From: Lachnospiraceae bacterium
Lineage (GTDB): Bacteria; Bacillota; Clostridia; Lachnospirales; Lachnospiraceae
DNA length: 64,000 nucleotides
Reading direction: 5' to 3'
NCBI GenBank assembly: GCA_902363835.1
Contig: CABJBM010000013.1
Location: 62,001 to 126,000, forward strand
Part shown: piece by piece, positions 7,129-15,058 of the stretch
How positions within the stretch are numbered: position 1 is the stretch's first letter
How the letters are laid out: every line of letters starts with the position of its first letter
Notes under the pieces: model-generated
Databases searched by the model: none
What the model saw: the letters and a program-made list of their open reading frames with translations, nothing else
What the model was told of the DNA's origin: nothing
Translations under genes and position numbers: made by a program

Positions 7129-8677
7129 GATCCATATTATCCCTTCTCCGGCCAAATTCAATCTGTACCATTGTACCGCTGTTTTCCTTGCTGTCAATGG
7201 TCACCTTTCCATATTCGTAATAATAGGAAATTCTTCTGTATATATTCCCCAGGCCGATTCCAAGCCCTGTCCCCTTTGTTTCAATTGCTTCCCGGATCGC
7301 CCCAAGGGTTTCCTGATCCATTCCCTTTCCCGTATCCGCCACGGATATCCATAAAAGCTTTCCTCTTTTTTCTATGCGTATGGTAATGCTTCCTCCGTCC
7401 TCTTTTTCCGATATGCCGTGAATCACCGCATTTTCTACCAAAGGCTGGAGCATGAAGACCGGCACTTCTTCCTGGTATAAGTCCTTGCTGCAGTCAATTT
7501 CCCATTGAATCCTGTTTCCAAAGCGCATCTTCTGGATGTACATGTAATCCCTCACCACCTTCAGCTCCTGCTCAAGAGGCTCAAAAGCATTGGACGTGCG
7601 CAGGCTGTAACGAAGAAGGCTGCTGATGGCCACCAGCATTTCCTCTGTCACCGGCGCTTCTTCCATCTGGGCCATCCTGGTGATCATGTTCAGAGTGTTA
7701 AAGAGAAAGTGAGGATTTAACTGGCTTTTGATCAGCTGAAGCTGGGCCATGGAAAACCGTTTTTCAAGCTCAGCCCTCTCCAGCTCGTGGCGGTACAGCT
7801 TTTCTTCTATCATCCGTTTCTCTTCTGTGGCAGTGACATAATCCTGGGTAGCATGTTTCATCTTGTTAAATGCGCTCACCAGCTGCCCGATCTCATCCCT
7901 TCCATCCCACCGGACATCAGGGGAGGAAAAATCGTTCTTTTCAATCTTTCCGGAGGCCGTAGCCAGCTGTACCACTGTTTTTACAATGCTGCCTGTAATA
8001 AAGCGCAAAAGAATCAAAAGCACAAAAAATGCAATAACGCTGATGGCAACTAAAATGTAAGGCATGCGCTTGAGTACAGGAATCTGAATCTCATAATAAT
8101 CATTCCCGCTCATTAAAACCACTTTGGTCAGGCGCGTCCCATAGCTGTCCAGATATTTCTGCATACTGTATGTTTTATACAATTCCTTAATATAGCCTGG
8201 CTCATTCTGGCTCATGGCCGTCACTTTTTCCCGCTGCTTCTCATAGGTGCCGTAACAGTTTATAATGTTCCAGGTGATCCCGTAGCGCTCTTCCCCTATT
8301 TTATCATAATCATAGGGCAGGTTGTTTAAATATGCCCTTGTCTCCAGACATGCCTGCCGGTATGCCGTCTGATTTTCCGGAGTATTATTTGCCAGCAGCT
8401 GGACAAACCGCCCGCTTTCGTTCTCCATGGATTCCTGGAATTTGTAACAGGCCAGATTGTCATCCATGATGACGCTCACATCATTAATAAAAATATATGC
8501 CACCTTCAGATTGATGAAGATGGAAGCCGCCATAATGATCCCAACGCTTACGATGATCACATACAGTTTCCGCTTCAAAGACATCTGATACCAAAAGGCA
8601 AGCAATCGATCTCCCAACTGTTTTCCTCCCTTAGAGTGCTTTTCCCGGCCATTTCCTTTTTTCTGCCGGCGCACCAC
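7100..8677 (-). CDS. YesM-type sensor histidine kinase
   Basis: 525 residues, probably from GTG 8677 (GGAAAGG upstream). TM1 is at about 39-62, an extracellular sensor region at ~63-204, TM2 at ~205-228 and a HAMP at ~229-280. The His_kinase domain has the conserved QLNPHFLFNTLN with His323, and the HATPase domain has an N box (ENAVIHGI) and G boxes DTGKGMD and GLGIGLGN. This architecture belongs to the YesM/LytS group that controls carbohydrate uptake with AraC-type regulators. The extracellular domain shows no named fold by eye and could sense a ligand or a loaded binding protein. Confidence 0.93.
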   Translation of the reverse strand: MVRRQKKGNGREKHSKGGKQLGDRLLAFWYQMSLKRKLYVIIVSVGIIMAASIFINLKVAYIFINDVSVIMDDNLACYKFQESMENESGRFVQLLANNTPENQTAYRQACLETRAYLNNLPYDYDKIGEERYGITWNIINCYGTYEKQREKVTAMSQNEPGYIKELYKTYSMQKYLDSYGTRLTKVVLMSGNDYYEIQIPVLKRMPYILVAISVIAFFVLLILLRFITGSIVKTVVQLATASGKIEKNDFSSPDVRWDGRDEIGQLVSAFNKMKHATQDYVTATEEKRMIEEKLYRHELERAELEKRFSMAQLQLIKSQLNPHFLFNTLNMITRMAQMEEAPVTEEMLVAISSLLRYSLRTSNAFEPLEQELKVVRDYMYIQKMRFGNRIQWEIDCSKDLYQEEVPVFMLQPLVENAVIHGISEKEDGGSITIRIEKRGKLLWISVADTGKGMDQETLGAIREAIETKGTGLGIGLGNIYRRISYYYEYGKVTIDSKENSGTMVQIEFGRRRDNMDHVSVDDSRR

Positions 8678-8769
8678 TAATCTTATCCTTTCCTGAACCT
8701 TCCGTCAATATTTTTACAAAAAGAAGGGAAATGGTCAAGGTGTTCCGGCGTTTTTTTTGCGGTATATGG

Positions 8770-8820
8770 AAAAAGCCCTGTAAGGGATGCGCAGAAAAAA
8801 CTGTGCTTCCCTTACAGGGC
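8770..8820 (-). terminator. Strong terminator after the carboxypeptidase gene
   Basis: Long stem GCCCTGTAAGGGA / TCCCTTACAGGGC (8775-8820), extended inward by a second pairing. On the minus strand it is followed by TTTTT. Confidence 0.85.
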
Positions 8821-8840
8821 GGAATTTATTACTTGATATG

Positions 8841-10076
8841 TTACAGATTAAATGCCTTCCAAAGGCGCTTAAAATAATCGGCAAATTTGGCTTCCCTGAC
8901 CGATTCGGCTGTTAATATGGGAACTTCCCCTATCTTTTTGCCTCCAAGGGTGTAGGTAATGCTTCCTGCTTTCTGTCCTTCTTCCACCGGCGCAGAGATG
9001 GAAGGTTCCAGTTCTAAATTCTTTTCAATGGTGGAGAAATCCTCTCCCTTAAGGCTCAAATAAGAAAAAGAACCTCCATATTTTAGGGGAACCTGATCCG
9101 TTACACCGTTATCCACCACCATATCAGGAAGGGGAAGCATTTCCTTATCCTCATACAGCTTGCAGTTGGCATAACCATAGTTTAAAAGAGTCTGGGCATC
9201 GGCAAACCGGACTTTGTAATCCGGGGCTGCCATGATTGAAGCAATGAGGCGGACCCCATCTTTATCCGCTGTTGCAGAAAGACAATACTTTGCAACTGAT
9301 GTGGAACCGGTCTTTAAACCGGTTACAGTGAAATTCGTGGCCATTTTTAAAAGCTTATTGGTATTGGAAAGGCCGAATTCCTTTGTTCCCTGCTTTGTCA
9401 CATGGGTGATATTCTCCATCCAGATGGTAGAATAGTTATGGATCTGAGGATATTTATTGATCAGTTCTCTGGACATAAGCGCAATATCCCTGGCCGTTGT
9501 CACATGGGTTACAGACTCAGTGAGTCCGCAGCAGTCTTCAAAATGGGTATTTGTCATCCCAAGTCCTGCCGCCCTCTCATTCATCATCTTAACGAATTCA
9601 TCTTCCGTTCCTGCTATGTATTCCGCCATGGCTACGGAGGCGTCATTCCCTGAAGCGATCACAATGCATTTGATCAGTGTTTCCACTGTCTGCACTTCCC
9701 CTTCTTCCAGAAAAACCTGGGAACCGCCCATGGACTTGGCGTGTGCGCTGGTTACAACCTCATCCGTCATCTTGATCTTGCCGGAATCCAGCGCATCAAA
9801 AATAAGTATCAAGGTCATAATTTTCGTTATGCTGGCCGGGCTCCTTTTTTCATCCGCGTTCTTTTCATAGATAATCTGTCCGGTTGACGCTTCCATCAGA
9901 ACAGCGCTGGGAGACTGCAGGGCCGGACCGCCCTCTGCATTCACCTTTTTCGCCTCTTCTGTCTGGATAATCATGTCCGAGGCTACCGCCACATCCGGCT
10001 CTTGCCCTGCCGCCGGAAAGCACAAACAGAAAAACAGCAAAAGGCAGCTTAAAACAAATGCCGTAACTCTCTTCAT
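8841..10076 (-). CDS. D-alanyl-D-alanine carboxypeptidase (PBP5 / DacF family)
   Basis: About 411 residues from ATG 10076; GTG 10085 is an alternative start. A signal peptide (VLSCLLLFFCLCFPAAG) leads to a class A carboxypeptidase domain with SxxK in SPASITKIMT, SxN as SGN in IASGNDASVA, and KTG in GLKTGST. A C-terminal beta-rich domain (~310 on) and a terminal amphipathic helix (FADYFKRLWKAF) would hold it at the membrane. It trims D-Ala from peptidoglycan stem peptides. DacF versus DacA cannot be separated here; there is no spoIIA operon next to it. Confidence 0.92.
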   Translation of the reverse strand: MKRVTAFVLSCLLLFFCLCFPAAGQEPDVAVASDMIIQTEEAKKVNAEGGPALQSPSAVLMEASTGQIIYEKNADEKRSPASITKIMTLILIFDALDSGKIKMTDEVVTSAHAKSMGGSQVFLEEGEVQTVETLIKCIVIASGNDASVAMAEYIAGTEDEFVKMMNERAAGLGMTNTHFEDCCGLTESVTHVTTARDIALMSRELINKYPQIHNYSTIWMENITHVTKQGTKEFGLSNTNKLLKMATNFTVTGLKTGSTSVAKYCLSATADKDGVRLIASIMAAPDYKVRFADAQTLLNYGYANCKLYEDKEMLPLPDMVVDNGVTDQVPLKYGGSFSYLSLKGEDFSTIEKNLELEPSISAPVEEGQKAGSITYTLGGKKIGEVPILTAESVREAKFADYFKRLWKAFNL

Positions 10077-10194
10077 ATGATACACGATCCCCTAAAATTC
10101 CTTTGTATCATTGTATGGGATTGTTTCATATACATATGCCATTTTTTCCAAAAAAAATTGTCTCCTTTTCATTTCATCTTCCAGTAAAGTATGC

Positions 10195-10218
10195 TATACT
10201 TGTACAGGGCATGTACAA
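10195..10218 (+). promoter_or_regulatory. Extended -10 promoter with a palindrome at the start site
   Basis: TGCTATACT (-10 TATACT, 10195-10200) is an extended -10 element upstream of the deacetylase gene. A perfect inverted repeat TTGTAC-N7-GTACAA (10200-10218) begins at the last base of the -10, where a repressor could block initiation. Confidence 0.5.
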
Positions 10219-10264
10219 ACCCTTTCCATAATGCCCTAATACTACAGAATTATGAGGTTAAGCT

Positions 10265-11671
10265 ATGAATAAACATGATTTTCGCGGATGGAATTCCGGA
10301 AGAGGCCGGAACAATACAATGCAGGTTATCCTAATCGCTCTTCTGGGAATTTTAATCGTCACTGTTTTGACCCTATGCGGAATTGCAATTAACAGAAAAT
10401 ATAAATTCAACGCATTGCCAGCCGATTCTTCCGTGGCAGAGCTTCCTTCCGAAGATATCCTGACTCCTCCAGCCGAAGAAACCATATCAGACGAACAGGC
10501 CAGGGAAGAAAATTTAAAATCTCTCCTTTCTCAGGCAGAAGCCCTTGCGGTTGGGTATGATTACGACGGAGCAATCAATCTTCTTCAATCTGATCCCGGG
10601 TTCAGTGCAAGGGAAGAGGTGACATCGGCCATTGCAGGTTATACCACTGCAAAGGATTCCCTGGTGCGGATCAATCCCCAGGATGTCACTCATATTTTTT
10701 TCCATTCCCTTATTATGGACAACTCAAAAGCTTTTGACGGTGATTCCAAGCAGGCCGGCTACAACCAGATGATGACCACCAAGTCAGAATTTCTTAAGAT
10801 CATGCAGTCCATGTATGACAAGGGTTATGTTCTGGTGAAGATTCACGATCTTGCATATGAGTCAAAAGATGAGAGCGGAACCCCCAAGTTTGTATACGGT
10901 GACATCATGCTGCCTCCAGGTAAAAAGGCCTTTGTCCTGTCACAGGATGACGTATGTTATTATGAATATATGGACGGCGATGGCTTTGCTTCCCGCATTG
11001 TCATCGGTGAAGATGGGTATCCCACCTGTGAGATGAAGATGGCTGACGGCAGCGTTTCCGTAGGCGATTACGATCTGGTGCCGCTTCTTGAAAATTTTAT
11101 TAAAACCCATCCTGGCTTTTCCTATAAAGGCGCCAGAGGGATCCTGGCTTTTACCGGCTATAACGGGATCCTGGGATACAGAACAGATGAGGCCTACAAA
11201 GACACCAATCCCAATTATGAGGCAGACAGGGAACAGGCCGCAAAGGTAGCCCAGGCCTTAAAGGACCACGGCTGGGAGCTGGCTTCCCATAGCTGGGGAC
11301 ACCGGAATATGGGAACAATTCACATGAGCCATTTTAAAATGGACTGTGATAAATGGGCACGCAACGTGGAATCCTTAACAGGCCCCACGGATATTATCCT
11401 CTTCCCCTTTGGAAGCGATATTGGAAGCTGGACTCCTTATACCAATGACAATGAACGTTTTACATATTTAAAATCCCTTGGCTTCCGCTATTTCTGCAAC
11501 GTAGATGCCAGCAAACCAACCTGGATGCAGCTGGGAACCGACTATTTCCGCCAGGCCCGGAGAAACCTGGATGGATACCGGATGTATTATTATCCTGACA
11601 GCTTAACGGATCTTTTTAATGTTCCTGATGTCTTTGATCCGGCAAGGCCAACTCCCGTACCTCCCATGTAA
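10265..11671 (+). CDS. Membrane-anchored polysaccharide deacetylase family protein
   Basis: 468 residues. One N-terminal membrane segment (VILIALLGILIVTVLTLCG) anchors an extracellular protein. After a Glu/Ser-rich linker and a helical segment, the NodB-like region begins near THIFFHSLI. Catalytic motifs include DD in FVLSQDDVCYY and HSWGH in LASHSWGHRNMG, matching the Asp and His-x3-His metal ligands. A family CE4 enzyme would remove acetyl groups from peptidoglycan or another polysaccharide. The first motif departs from TFDD, so activity is probable rather than certain. Confidence 0.85.
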   Translation: MNKHDFRGWNSGRGRNNTMQVILIALLGILIVTVLTLCGIAINRKYKFNALPADSSVAELPSEDILTPPAEETISDEQAREENLKSLLSQAEALAVGYDYDGAINLLQSDPGFSAREEVTSAIAGYTTAKDSLVRINPQDVTHIFFHSLIMDNSKAFDGDSKQAGYNQMMTTKSEFLKIMQSMYDKGYVLVKIHDLAYESKDESGTPKFVYGDIMLPPGKKAFVLSQDDVCYYEYMDGDGFASRIVIGEDGYPTCEMKMADGSVSVGDYDLVPLLENFIKTHPGFSYKGARGILAFTGYNGILGYRTDEAYKDTNPNYEADREQAAKVAQALKDHGWELASHSWGHRNMGTIHMSHFKMDCDKWARNVESLTGPTDIILFPFGSDIGSWTPYTNDNERFTYLKSLGFRYFCNVDASKPTWMQLGTDYFRQARRNLDGYRMYYYPDSLTDLFNVPDVFDPARPTPVPPM

Positions 11672-11733
11672 CCGTTAAAAACAAAAAATATATAAACAGT
11701 GCCTCCGGTCAATCAGGAGGGCTGGGATCTTTC

Positions 11734-11779
11734 AGAAAAGCCGCAGACTTTTAAAACTTTTAAAGCCTGTGGCTTTTCT
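11734..11779 (+). terminator. Hairpin downstream of the deacetylase gene
   Basis: Stem AGAAAAGCCGCAG / CTGTGGCTTTTCT with one G-U pair. It has no long T tract, so termination may be weak. The rest of the 297-bp gap 11672-11968 holds a TATACT (11841-11846) that may serve the next gene, and no coding signal that I can see. Confidence 0.5.
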
Positions 11780-11968
11780 CCTGCCTGAAATCAGTTGTCC
11801 AAAAAAAACGAAAGGAATAGCAAAAACAGCCGTATTTTGTTATACTGGGAATAGAAAATGATCTCTGGTATGGATGGGTTTTAAGAGAGATGGGTCAATG
11901 TTATATTCGCTGCTGTTAACAATAACCTGGGAAGGTGCACAACATGAATTATATTCAGGAGGTATATT

Positions 11969-12355
11969 ATGAAAAGGTCGATGATGCAAGCATATGTTAC
12001 AAGAAGTGATAAAGCCGTAGCTCTTTATCAAGAAGCTTTTGACGCTGCTCTTATAAGCAGTTACCCTAACAGTGATGGAACATTTTATCATGCCGAGCTG
12101 GATATTCAGGGGGAAATCCTGGCAGTGGCAGAACGAAATTCAGAATATGCCATTAAAAACGGGGAGCCTATTACAGGAAATGTCATGCAGTTTTGTCTGC
12201 ATTACGGAGAAGGAAATGAGGAGGCTGTGAGGAAAGCCTATGAAATATTGAAAACAGATGCTAAAATTCTTATGCCCCTTGCACCATGCGAATTCAGTTC
12301 TCTGATGACAGATTTAATTGATAAATATGGAATCAGGTGGTGTTTGTTTGTATAG
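11969..12355 (+). CDS. VOC family (PhnB-like) protein
   Basis: 128 residues, strong AGGAGGTATATT site. The fold follows the bacterial PhnB/3-demethylubiquinone methyltransferase-like VOC group: AYVTRSDKAVALYQEAFDAAL at the start, FYHAELDIQGEILAVAE in the middle, and MPLAPCEFSSLMTDLIDKYG-IRWCLF at the end. Metal ligands of true glyoxalases are not obvious. The function is unknown; proteins of this group are often annotated as glyoxalase or bleomycin-resistance like without evidence. Confidence 0.75.
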   Translation: MKRSMMQAYVTRSDKAVALYQEAFDAALISSYPNSDGTFYHAELDIQGEILAVAERNSEYAIKNGEPITGNVMQFCLHYGEGNEEAVRKAYEILKTDAKILMPLAPCEFSSLMTDLIDKYGIRWCLFV

Positions 12356-12408
12356 CAGCCTTTCTGTTCCAATACAAAAAAATGAGCAAAAACAATCTCT
12401 ATAACGCA

Positions 12409-12451
12409 AGAAAGCCGCCCTGCTGATTTTTTGTCAGCAGGGCGGCTTTCT
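12409..12451. terminator. Bidirectional terminator, VOC gene / GTPase gene
   Basis: Perfect 18-bp stem AGAAAGCCGCCCTGCTGA / TCAGCAGGGCGGCTTTCT, lying between two convergent genes. Confidence 0.75.
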
Positions 12452-12487
12452 GTCAGCCCAAAACATATCATGCAAACAATTTTTTCT

Positions 12488-13441
12488 CTAAAACTGCACA
12501 AATCCTTTGATTGGCTGAGCCGGAACTACAGACTCCGCATACAGTACGGGTCCTTCTCCTTCATAATCCCTCCAAAACTCATAGGCAATCTTTGCCCTGA
12601 CACGGACCCATTGCTTTGTTTCCAGTTCTCTGGCTTCCCTGGCCTTTGTGACAAACCCTAAAAAGGTCATATCATCTTCACAGCAGGTCATTGCCATTCG
12701 CCCCGGCACAAAATAATTTTTTGGGAAATCAGGAGTTTTCAAAGCCATGGCAGTGAATTCCACGGTCTTCCCCTCATAACGGTCCCGCCTTTCCATACAA
12801 TCAATATACCAGATGCCATAGGCTTCCGGTGAAATCTCCACCACATCGGCGCTCATATCATAAGGCAGATCTTCCTCGGATATCTCATTGATCTCTCCCT
12901 CAGAATCCTCGAATACGATCTCCCCCTTGGGACACATGGCCTTAAGGGTCCGCCGGTAACCGGATAAATCCTCGATTCCGTCACAACGGTTGCAAATGAT
13001 CATTTCCGAATTGCGGACCATGGAATACAGCAAAGGCTTCATATTTGCCGCATACAAGTCAAAGGTGGACATGTCAATCAAGGTGATCTGCTGATAGACT
13101 TTCCAGTCATTGGGAAGCTTCAGCTCATCTAAATTCCACATTCCATTCCACTCGATCAGGACACGTTCCGGATTATAAAGCAGTTCCAGCTCCAAAAGCC
13201 TGTCCGGATCCAGCTCATCTATGCTTTCAATAAATACCCCTGCTGTCTTGGTGCGCTTTAACAGGGACTGGTCGTATTCGTTTTCACCGTCCTCACAAAC
13301 GATTAACAGAGTTTTTTCATCAGACTTAAAATAATCCTGCTCCATGGTAAACTGAAGGAACTGGGTCTTTCCACTCTCTAAAAATCCATTTATGAGGAAT
13401 ACCGGCATAAAGTCGTCTTCCATTGTATCCGTACTGCTCAT
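12488..13441 (-). CDS. G3E (CobW-like) GTPase fused to a DUF1980-like C-terminal domain
   Basis: 317 residues, AGAGGAAATT before the ATG. The N-terminal half has a P-loop GFLESGKT (19-26), a CobW-like core with VLIEWNGMWNL in place of the usual EPSG motif, and NRCD (151-154) as the guanine-specificity motif. It lacks the CxCC metal motif of normal G3E proteins. From about 205 on it resembles the C-terminal domain of DUF1980/TIGR03943 proteins: FVPGRMAMTCCEDDMTFLGF with a Cys pair (253-254), then WVRVRAKIAYE. That pairing recalls the YcgR/YcgQ putative metal-transport proteins. It is 68 bp downstream of the His-rich G3E gene and probably co-transcribed. A role in metal delivery is inferred. 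Confidence 0.75.
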   Translation of the reverse strand: MSSTDTMEDDFMPVFLINGFLESGKTQFLQFTMEQDYFKSDEKTLLIVCEDGENEYDQSLLKRTKTAGVFIESIDELDPDRLLELELLYNPERVLIEWNGMWNLDELKLPNDWKVYQQITLIDMSTFDLYAANMKPLLYSMVRNSEMIICNRCDGIEDLSGYRRTLKAMCPKGEIVFEDSEGEINEISEEDLPYDMSADVVEISPEAYGIWYIDCMERRDRYEGKTVEFTAMALKTPDFPKNYFVPGRMAMTCCEDDMTFLGFVTKAREARELETKQWVRVRAKIAYEFWRDYEGEGPVLYAESVVPAQPIKGFVQF

Positions 13442-13509
13442 AATTTCCTCTTTCCCGCCCTTTTTCCCAGGGTATATAGATATCCCTGCAAGGGTTTCCT
13501 TCCATTCCC

Positions 13510-14811
13510 TTATTTTTTAAAGGACTTTTTAAGTTCCTCTTCCTTTAAATTCGCTCCGATTACGCAAACCTTGCCGGTATATTCCGGCGCTCCGTTACGG
13601 ATCTCATATTGCTCCGGAACCAGATCAAAGTAAAGCCATGTACCTTTGTCCTCACCTGGAATCATGCCCTTTGCACGGAGTACATCTCCAAAACCGTCTC
13701 CATATGCCAGCTCATCAAGAATCTTATCCAGTTCTTCCCTTGTCATGGCCCCCACATTCTCAAGGCCCCAGCTGTTGAATACTTCGTCCGCATCATGGCC
13801 ATGATCGTGGCCGCAGCCACAGCCTTCGCCGTGATCGTGGTGATGATGATCGTGACCGCAGCCACATTCTTCCTCATGGTCATGGTGATGATCATGGCCG
13901 CAGCCGCACTCTTCCACATCATGATCATGGTGATGATCGTGACCGCAGCCGCACTCTTCCACATCATGATCATGGCCCCGCTCCTCTTCTTCGTGATCGT
14001 GGTGTCCGCCGCAGCCGCAGCCGCATTCTTCTTTTTCATGGTCATGGTGACCGCCGCAGCTGCACTCCTGGTCATGGCCGTGGTGGTGGTGATCATGGCC
14101 GCAGCCGCATTCTTCTTCCTCATGATCGTGATGATGGCCGCAGCCGCACGCTTCCTCATGATCATGGTGATGGCGGCGCTCTCTCACTTCCTTCATCAAA
14201 TCCTCTGCCATTGTATCCGGTTTCTCTATGATCTCCAGAAGCTGTTTTCCGGACAGCTCCTCACAGGGAGTTGTCACAACAGAGGCTTTGGGATTCAGCT
14301 CCCGAATAATTTGAACTGCCTGGTCCACCTTGTCGTCAGAAGCTATATCAGTACGGCTTAATACAATGGTTCCCGCATTTTCGATCTGATTATTGAAAAA
14401 CTCCCCGAAATTCTTCCTGTACATTTTGCATTTCTGCGCATCTACAATGGTGACAGCACTGTTTAAGGTCACTTCCACCTCAGAAGCTACGTCAATGACA
14501 GCTTTCATGACATCGGATAATTTCCCTACGCCTGATGGCTCAATGATCACCCGTTCCGGATGGTATTTTGTCAGCACTTCTTCAAGGGATTTTCCAAAAT
14601 CACCTACCAGGGAACAGCAGATACATCCGGAATTCATTTCCCTGATCTCAATCCCTGCATCCTTTAAAAACCCTCCGTCAATACCGATTTCACCAAATTC
14701 ATTTTCAATCAGGACAACCTGCTCACCAGCAATGGCTTCCTGCAGCAGTTTCTTAATAAACGTTGTTTTTCCGGCGCCAAGAAAACCGGAAATAATATCA
14801 ATTTTCGTCAT
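13510..14811 (-). CDS. G3E family GTPase with long His/Cys metal-binding repeat
   Basis: 433 residues. P-loop GFLGAGKTT (9-17), the metal motif CICC (63-66), EPSGVG (91-96) and SRTD (152-155) in the NKxD position identify a CobW/YjiA/ZNG-type GTP-dependent metallochaperone. Residues 213-340 are an insertion made almost wholly of units such as ECGCGHDHHHDH, giving well over 50 His and Cys. The CobW C-terminal domain (~346-433; WLYFDLVPEQYEIR) follows. The repeat would buffer or sense zinc, nickel or cobalt. It is first in a two-gene G3E operon behind its own promoter. Confidence 0.9.
   Translation of the reverse strand: MTKIDIISGFLGAGKTTFIKKLLQEAIAGEQVVLIENEFGEIGIDGGFLKDAGIEIREMNSGCICCSLVGDFGKSLEEVLTKYHPERVIIEPSGVGKLSDVMKAVIDVASEVEVTLNSAVTIVDAQKCKMYRKNFGEFFNNQIENAGTIVLSRTDIASDDKVDQAVQIIRELNPKASVVTTPCEELSGKQLLEIIEKPDTMAEDLMKEVRERRHHHDHEEACGCGHHHDHEEEECGCGHDHHHHGHDQECSCGGHHDHEKEECGCGCGGHHDHEEEERGHDHDVEECGCGHDHHHDHDVEECGCGHDHHHDHEEECGCGHDHHHHDHGEGCGCGHDHGHDADEVFNSWGLENVGAMTREELDKILDELAYGDGFGDVLRAKGMIPGEDKGTWLYFDLVPEQYEIRNGAPEYTGKVCVIGANLKEEELKKSFKK
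13792..14175 (-). repeat. Imperfect tandem repeat encoding the His/Cys-rich insert
   Basis: About 385 bp of degenerate 36-48 bp units encoding E-C-G-C-G-H-D-H variants. One 45-bp unit near 13915-14000 is repeated almost exactly, so copy number could change by slippage or recombination. Confidence 0.85.
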
Positions 14812-14864
14812 ATCAATAGGTACCTCTTTTCTTTCCAGAGTTTTACATGAAATTACATTTATTT

Positions 14865-14893
14865 ATTGTGTCACAAACCTGAAACAAAGTCAA
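14865..14893 (-). promoter_or_regulatory. Promoter of the G3E GTPase pair
   Basis: TTGACT (14888-14893), 17-bp spacer and CACAAT (14865-14870) on the minus strand. No clear Zur or NikR palindrome was recognised. Confidence 0.6.
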
Positions 14894-14966
14894 GCAGCGG
14901 CCCAATGGTTTTTCCGGCAGAAATTGTTTAAAAATTATCAATTTCAGCAAAATTTTACAAAATACC

Positions 14967-15023
14967 TTGCAATCTAATGATTTTATGGTAGAATACATGG
15001 CAACTGCTTTGACAACGGTCAAA
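14967..15023 (+). promoter_or_regulatory. Promoter and leader palindrome of the PTS IIC-like gene
   Basis: TTGCAA (14967-14972), 16-bp spacer, TAGAAT (14989-14994). A perfect inverted repeat TTTGAC-AACG-GTCAAA (15008-15023) lies just past the expected start site and may be an operator. Confidence 0.55.
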
Positions 15024-15058
15024 TGTGTGCACCAAACTATTTAAAGGAGATTTCTAAC

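Noticed and set aside
13609..14361. A 250-codon plus-strand frame opposite the His-rich GTPase
   Set aside because: It is the mirror of the CAC/CAT-GGC repeat, giving runs of M, V, A and F. The opposite strand has clear G3E motifs.
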